Assembly (NCBI RefSeq): GCF_014117325.1
Contig: NZ_CP059732.1
Span: forward strand, 6,461,001-6,525,000
Direction of reading: 5' to 3'
Length of the DNA: 64,000 nucleotides
Source of the DNA: Spirosoma foliorum
GTDB lineage: Bacteria > Bacteroidota > Bacteroidia > Cytophagales > Spirosomataceae
Shown here one piece after another: positions 60,365-64,000 of this stretch; position 1 is the stretch's first letter; every line of letters starts with the position of its first letter. The notes under the pieces are model-generated. The model made no database searches and was not told where the DNA came from. It worked only from the letters and a program-made list of their open reading frames with translations. The position numbers and the translations under genes were made by a program.

Positions 60365-60406
60365 TCTCCCCTCTCCCGTTTGGGAGAAGGACAGGGATGA
60401 GGGGAA

Positions 60407-61807
60407 TTATATATTAATGGCCCGTTTATCCGTAGCATCCAGACAGGCTTCTTTGAACGCTTCGGTATAGGTTGGGTGAGCGTGCGACATGCGCGAAACA
60501 TCCTCGGCCGATGCCCGGAACTCCATCGCAACCACGGCCTCAGCAATCATATCGGCAGCGCGCGCACCAATCATATGAACGCCCAGAATCTCGTCGGTTT
60601 CTTTGTGCGCTAACACCTTTACAAGTCCATCGATATCCATACTCGCCCGCGCCCGGCCAAGTGCCTTGAATGGGAAAGAACCGACCTTGTAAGGAATTCC
60701 TTCTTGTTTTACTTCCTCTTCTGTGTAGCCTACTGCTGCCACTTCTGGCCAGGTATACACAACACCCGGAATCAGGCGATAATGAACATGGGGCTTTTGG
60801 CCCACAATGGTTTCGGCGATGAACGTACCTTCTTCTTCGGCTTTGTGCGCTAGCATAGCACCCCGGATCACGTCGCCCAGCGCATAAATATGAGGAACAT
60901 TTGTCCGTAGGTGATTATCTACCTCAACTCGGCCCCGATTGTCAACTTTGACGCCAGCGGCTTCGAGGTTCAGTCCATCCGTGTACGGACGACGACCAAC
61001 CGAAACCAGGCAATAATCGCCGGTAAGCGTGATTTGCTCTCCCTTTGGTGAATCGGCGCTAACGACGACTTCGTTACCTGTATTTTCTACTTTCGTGACT
61101 TTGTGGCTGAAATAGAAATCGGCACCGAGTTTTTTGATGGCTTTTTGTAGCTCTTTTCCCATCGTTTTATCCATCGTTGGAATCATCGAATCGGCAAATT
61201 CTACAAACGACACTTTCGCACCTAGTCGGGCATAAACAGAACCCAATTCGGCACCAATGACACCAGCACCAATTACGATCAGGTGCTTGGGCACTTCTGT
61301 CAGTTTCAATGCTTCGGTCGATGTAATGACCCGCTTTTTATCGATAGGCATCGACGGGAACGACGATGGTTTCGAGCCCGTTGCGATGATGATATTCTTA
61401 CCGGTGATTGTCTGTTCCGATCCGTCGGCTTTGACAATTTTAATGGTGTGCGGATCAACAAACGAACCAACGCCGTGTATCTCGTCGATTTTATTTTTCT
61501 TCATCAGGAAATTTATACCCTTTGTTGTAGCATCAACAACTTCCTGCTTACGCTTAATCATTTGTGCCAGATCAACCTGCAAATCAGCGAGTTTGATACC
61601 GTGTTCTGCGAAGGTATGCGACGCGTTATAAAAATGCTCCGACGAGTCGAGCAATGCTTTCGACGGAATGCAACCTACATTAAGGCAAGTGCCCCCCAGC
61701 GCTGGGTATTTTTCAATAATGGCCGTTTTTAGACCGAGTTGAGCACAGCGAATGGCACCAGTGTAGCCACCTGGGCCCGAACCAATCATAATAACATCGT
61801 ATTCCAT
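60407..61807 (-). CDS. lpd: Dihydrolipoamide dehydrogenase
   Basis: 466 residues. N-terminal FAD loop IGSGPGGYTGAIRCAQLG, redox disulfide GGTCLNVGCIPSK (about residues 38-50), NAD loop VIGAGVIGAELGSVYARLG (about 176), and C-terminal catalytic pair HAHPTYTEAFKEA. It reoxidises lipoamide of 2-oxoacid dehydrogenase complexes. The other subunits are not adjacent. The start (61807) is 23 bp from a perfect 42-bp inverted repeat in the leader. Confidence 0.97.
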   Translation of the reverse strand: MEYDVIMIGSGPGGYTGAIRCAQLGLKTAIIEKYPALGGTCLNVGCIPSKALLDSSEHFYNASHTFAEHGIKLADLQVDLAQMIKRKQEVVDATTKGINFLMKKNKIDEIHGVGSFVDPHTIKIVKADGSEQTITGKNIIIATGSKPSSFPSMPIDKKRVITSTEALKLTEVPKHLIVIGAGVIGAELGSVYARLGAKVSFVEFADSMIPTMDKTMGKELQKAIKKLGADFYFSHKVTKVENTGNEVVVSADSPKGEQITLTGDYCLVSVGRRPYTDGLNLEAAGVKVDNRGRVEVDNHLRTNVPHIYALGDVIRGAMLAHKAEEEGTFIAETIVGQKPHVHYRLIPGVVYTWPEVAAVGYTEEEVKQEGIPYKVGSFPFKALGRARASMDIDGLVKVLAHKETDEILGVHMIGARAADMIAEAVVAMEFRASAEDVSRMSHAHPTYTEAFKEACLDATDKRAINI

Positions 61808-61830
61808 GAAACAGTTGTTCTTGAGTTTCT

Positions 61831-61925
61831 GGTTTACGGTTTACAGTTTAGGGTTTATGGTAGGCTGACGCATTAACAATACCTGCGTCAGCCTACCATA
61901 AACCCTAAACTGTAAACCGTAAACC
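61831..61925. repeat. Perfect 42-bp inverted repeat between divergent lpd and a lipoprotein gene
   Basis: Arms 61831-61872 and 61884-61925 are exact reverse complements, with an 11-nt loop. The outer arm is built from the words GTTTAC, AGTTTA and GGTTTA (about 7-8 bp period). It lies between divergent genes, so it cannot be a terminator for either, yet it would form a stable hairpin in lpd leader RNA or a cruciform in DNA. Confidence 0.9.
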
Positions 61926-62049
61926 TATCTAATACATAGCATTCCGACTGCAAATTTGGTTCAGAATTTGATTACCCAAACCGATTTGTAAAAATTCGTG
62001 TTGGTTGTTCCGTAAGGCTCGCTTATCTGGAGCCGTTTTGGTGTGATTT

Positions 62050-62628
62050 ATGCGCTTTGTTTATCCCTCTTTCCTTCTAGTTACGCTGTTAATCAGTGGC
62101 TGTGCCGATCCTGCTCAGCAAACGCAACCCAATGTTTATTATGACGTCCTTAGCTTTGTTAAGCAGCAGATTTCTGACCTTTCAGCGCAGAAACCGCTCG
62201 TTCGCAAGGCTGTCGCTATTAATGATTCCAAGAGTCAGCAAACCACACGGGATATTAACTGGAGTCATGAACTGGAATTATTTACTCAGGCAGACATCAA
62301 CAAACCAGCCCTCCAAAGCAGTTACCAGATTTCCCGACCCGATTCGATGACATTCCAGTATACCTTAAAAAATCCGGATGATCGGTTAGCCGTTCGATCG
62401 CTCCGTGTAGAGGTCGATTCGGTAACGCATCAGCCACGTCGAATTGAAGCCACCCTTCAAACCAGCAACCCACTCTATTCATCGGAGCGTACTCTTCTGC
62501 TCGAAAGTGGTGCTGTTGGCAAAGCGTGGCGCGTTCAACACTATAAAGTGAGTGGTTTCCAAAAGCTTCCGTATTTCGATAAGAATAACTTTTTAGTGGA
62601 GGGGCGGGTAGTTGCCAAAAACCTATAA
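62050..62628 (+). CDS. Lipoprotein of unknown function
   Basis: 192 residues. The signal ends with the lipobox LISGC at about residue 18. The mature part has an N-terminal helix (VYYDVLSFVKQQISDLSAQKPLV) and then beta-rich sequence (SMTFQYTLKNPDDRLAVRSLRVEVDSVTHQPRRIEATLQ), resembling a small lipid- or ligand-binding fold. The last two codons and the stop lie within the AAACCTATAAGGTTT palindrome. No known family was recognised. It is convergent with the histidine kinase. Confidence 0.7.
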   Translation: MRFVYPSFLLVTLLISGCADPAQQTQPNVYYDVLSFVKQQISDLSAQKPLVRKAVAINDSKSQQTTRDINWSHELELFTQADINKPALQSSYQISRPDSMTFQYTLKNPDDRLAVRSLRVEVDSVTHQPRRIEATLQTSNPLYSSERTLLLESGAVGKAWRVQHYKVSGFQKLPYFDKNNFLVEGRVVAKNL

Positions 62629-62651
62629 GGTTTCGGAAACTTTATAGGTTT
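62619..62651. repeat. AAACCTATAAGG palindrome at the lipoprotein stop
   Basis: Arms 62619-62634 and 62636-62651 are 16 bp with one mismatch. It contains the stop codon of the upstream gene and lies between convergent genes, so it may terminate both. The core word is the one seen at 9702-9734. Confidence 0.75.
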
Positions 62652-62658
62652 AGTAAAA

Positions 62659-64000
62659 TCAGGCCTTTTCCAGATTCGGTAGCACCGGAAGAATAAAAAT
62701 AAAGGTCGTTCCTTCAGCAGGACCAGAGTGGATTTCGTAACGTCCCTGAATCAGATCCATACGCGCCTGAATATTATGTAGCCCCATGCCCGTTGCATCG
62801 CTCGGGTCCATGCCGCACCCATTGTCTTTCACAATCATATTCAACTCGTTGTTGAATCGCCGAAACAATATCTGAGCTTCCGTTGCTTCGGAGTGTCGAA
62901 GAATATTGCTGCACAATTCAATACAAATCGAATACAGATTAAACTCAGCGGTTTTATCAAGGCGAGGCAATTCTGCATTTTCCAGACTGAATTTAATCTT
63001 CTGACTGATATTGAGTTTATGAACCAGTCGGATAAGAGCCTCCGACAAGCCCTGCTTTTCTAATTCATCCGGCTGAAGATTGTGTGATAGGTAACGTATT
63101 TCGGCAAATGCCTCCTTACTCATGTTCAACAGATTATGATAAATCTGTTGTTCTCGATCGGCCATCTTTGCTGGGTTCAATGCCGATAAACTGGTTTTTA
63201 TAGCCGCCAGTAATCCACCAAGACTATCGTGTAAATCGGCGGCCATGCGCTTACGTTCAAGGGTTTGTCCGCGCAGAAGCGCTTCCTCAATTTCACGGTT
63301 CTTTGCCCGTAACTGATCATTGGCTAGTTTCAACTCAATTGTTCGAGCCAGAACTTTGTCTTCCAAATCATGATTCAGCGCTTCAATTTCCAGCTTCTGC
63401 CGATTGATGAGTTTATTTTTCCGGTAATAAACCGCCACAAAACCAAACAGCATAGCCAGCCCACCAACCAACACAATCCGTAAGAGACTGGCCTGCTCAA
63501 TATCATGACTGAGCTGGTCAATATGAGCTCGTTGTTCCAACCGGGTTTTCTGCGATTCAGCCCGCAGCCGCTCGGTTTCGATCGACTGTTTCAGGTGATT
63601 CATCCGGGTTTGGCTCGCTAATTGGTCCCGTTCGGCTTCGGCCCGAAGTCTCTCTAATTCAGCTTGCCGACGCACGTTGATCAGTTGTTGTTGCTGGATA
63701 AATCGCTCTTTTTCGGCAGCAATCGTAACCTGATTGATATCGTACTTTTTCTGAACGGCTGATAACTCCTCTACTCGTTTGAGGTTTGTCAGGCTATCCC
63801 GCAAGGCGCTATATTCTTCGTACATAGCCAATGCCAGAGCGGGTTGATTAGCCGCACGATACGCCCGATATAACGACTGAGTCGCCATCTGTTGGATACG
63901 GGTATAGCCGGCATTTCGCGCTATGGCAACAGCCTTCTCACCAAACTCAATAGCTAGTTTGGGCTGGTTGGTTTGGGTGTAGCATTCTGACAACCTCGCC
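62659..64000 (-). CDS. TPR-containing sensor histidine kinase, HisKA_3 type, 5' truncated
   Basis: The frame stays open to the window edge, so the N-terminus is missing; the M at 63993 is a TTG (Leu) within the protein. About 447 residues are visible. TPR-like helices (LAIEFGEKAVAIARNAG) come first, then a coiled-coil, one membrane helix (IVLVGGLAMLFGFVAVYY), a second coiled-coil, the HisKA_3 dimerisation domain with the phosphorylated His in ERKRMAADLHDSLGGLL, and the HATPase with DNGCGMDP and GMGLHNIQARM. This is the NarX/LuxR-type kinase of the phylum. The cognate regulator is not in the window. Confidence 0.93.
   Translation of the reverse strand, partial: ARLSECYTQTNQPKLAIEFGEKAVAIARNAGYTRIQQMATQSLYRAYRAANQPALALAMYEEYSALRDSLTNLKRVEELSAVQKKYDINQVTIAAEKERFIQQQQLINVRRQAELERLRAEAERDQLASQTRMNHLKQSIETERLRAESQKTRLEQRAHIDQLSHDIEQASLLRIVLVGGLAMLFGFVAVYYRKNKLINRQKLEIEALNHDLEDKVLARTIELKLANDQLRAKNREIEEALLRGQTLERKRMAADLHDSLGGLLAAIKTSLSALNPAKMADREQQIYHNLLNMSKEAFAEIRYLSHNLQPDELEKQGLSEALIRLVHKLNISQKIKFSLENAELPRLDKTAEFNLYSICIELCSNILRHSEATEAQILFRRFNNELNMIVKDNGCGMDPSDATGMGLHNIQARMDLIQGRYEIHSGPAEGTTFIFILPVLPNLEKA

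Overview
The window reads as chromosomal DNA of a Cytophagales bacterium (Bacteroidota), most like the Spirosoma group. Evidence: a SusD-type nutrient-binding lipoprotein, DUF3078 and tandem DUF418 membrane proteins, promoters of the TTG / TAnnTTTG type, no obvious Shine-Dalgarno sequences, and many intergenic palindromes. I identify it by family recognition only, without database searches. No rRNA, tRNA, CRISPR array, transposase or prophage gene was recognised.

Layout. 1-5.8 kb: end of a glycan-utilisation locus (truncated SusD protein, LamG lipoprotein, two glycoamylase-fold enzymes probably acting on beta-1,2-glucan or a related beta-glucan). 5.9-12.2 kb: a haem c/FG-GAP lipoprotein, an S9 oligopeptidase, a DUF3431 protein carrying a palindrome inside its coding sequence, and an M28 peptidase. 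12.2-34.6 kb: a division and cell wall (dcw) cluster, ftsL-ftsI-murE-mraY, then murD-ftsW-murG-murC-ftsQ-ftsA-ftsZ. The cluster is interrupted between mraY and murD by about 7.4 kb holding an opposed nucleotidyltransferase/small-protein pair, rplM-rpsI-rpsB-tsf, and a co-oriented block of ECF sigma factor, 67-residue protein, MscS-type channel, outer-membrane barrel and MscL. A 23S-IVP-type four-helix-bundle gene lies between ftsW and murG. 34.6-64 kb: scattered housekeeping and accessory genes, including a DNA alkylation repair-like protein, a YrdC-domain protein, a DUF418 tandem pair (first copy frameshifted), ffh, hicBA, glpD, a frameshifted trehalase next to an MFS transporter, a D-aminoacylase, DinB, an M1 peptidase followed by an isolated nuoC, a thioredoxin-fold protein without its cysteines, a second M28 peptidase, a SNF2 helicase with two SWIM zinc fingers, lpd and the 3' part of a TPR histidine kinase.

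The most unusual structural signal is a class of spacer elements built from a short degenerate word repeated about every 7-11 bp and then repeated as its reverse complement. Most loci have their own word, so the architecture is conserved rather than the sequence. They sit between essential genes (murE/mraY, rpsI/rpsB, rpsB/tsf, murD/ftsW, around the IVP gene, murG/murC) and elsewhere, often touching stop or start codons. The best candidate protein system is the ECF sigma / 67-residue protein / MscS / barrel / MscL block, which looks like an envelope-tension response placed inside the cell wall cluster. Two frameshifts (DUF418 at about 36.65 kb, trehalase at a run of eight C at 46.294 kb) are either real lesions or sequencing errors.
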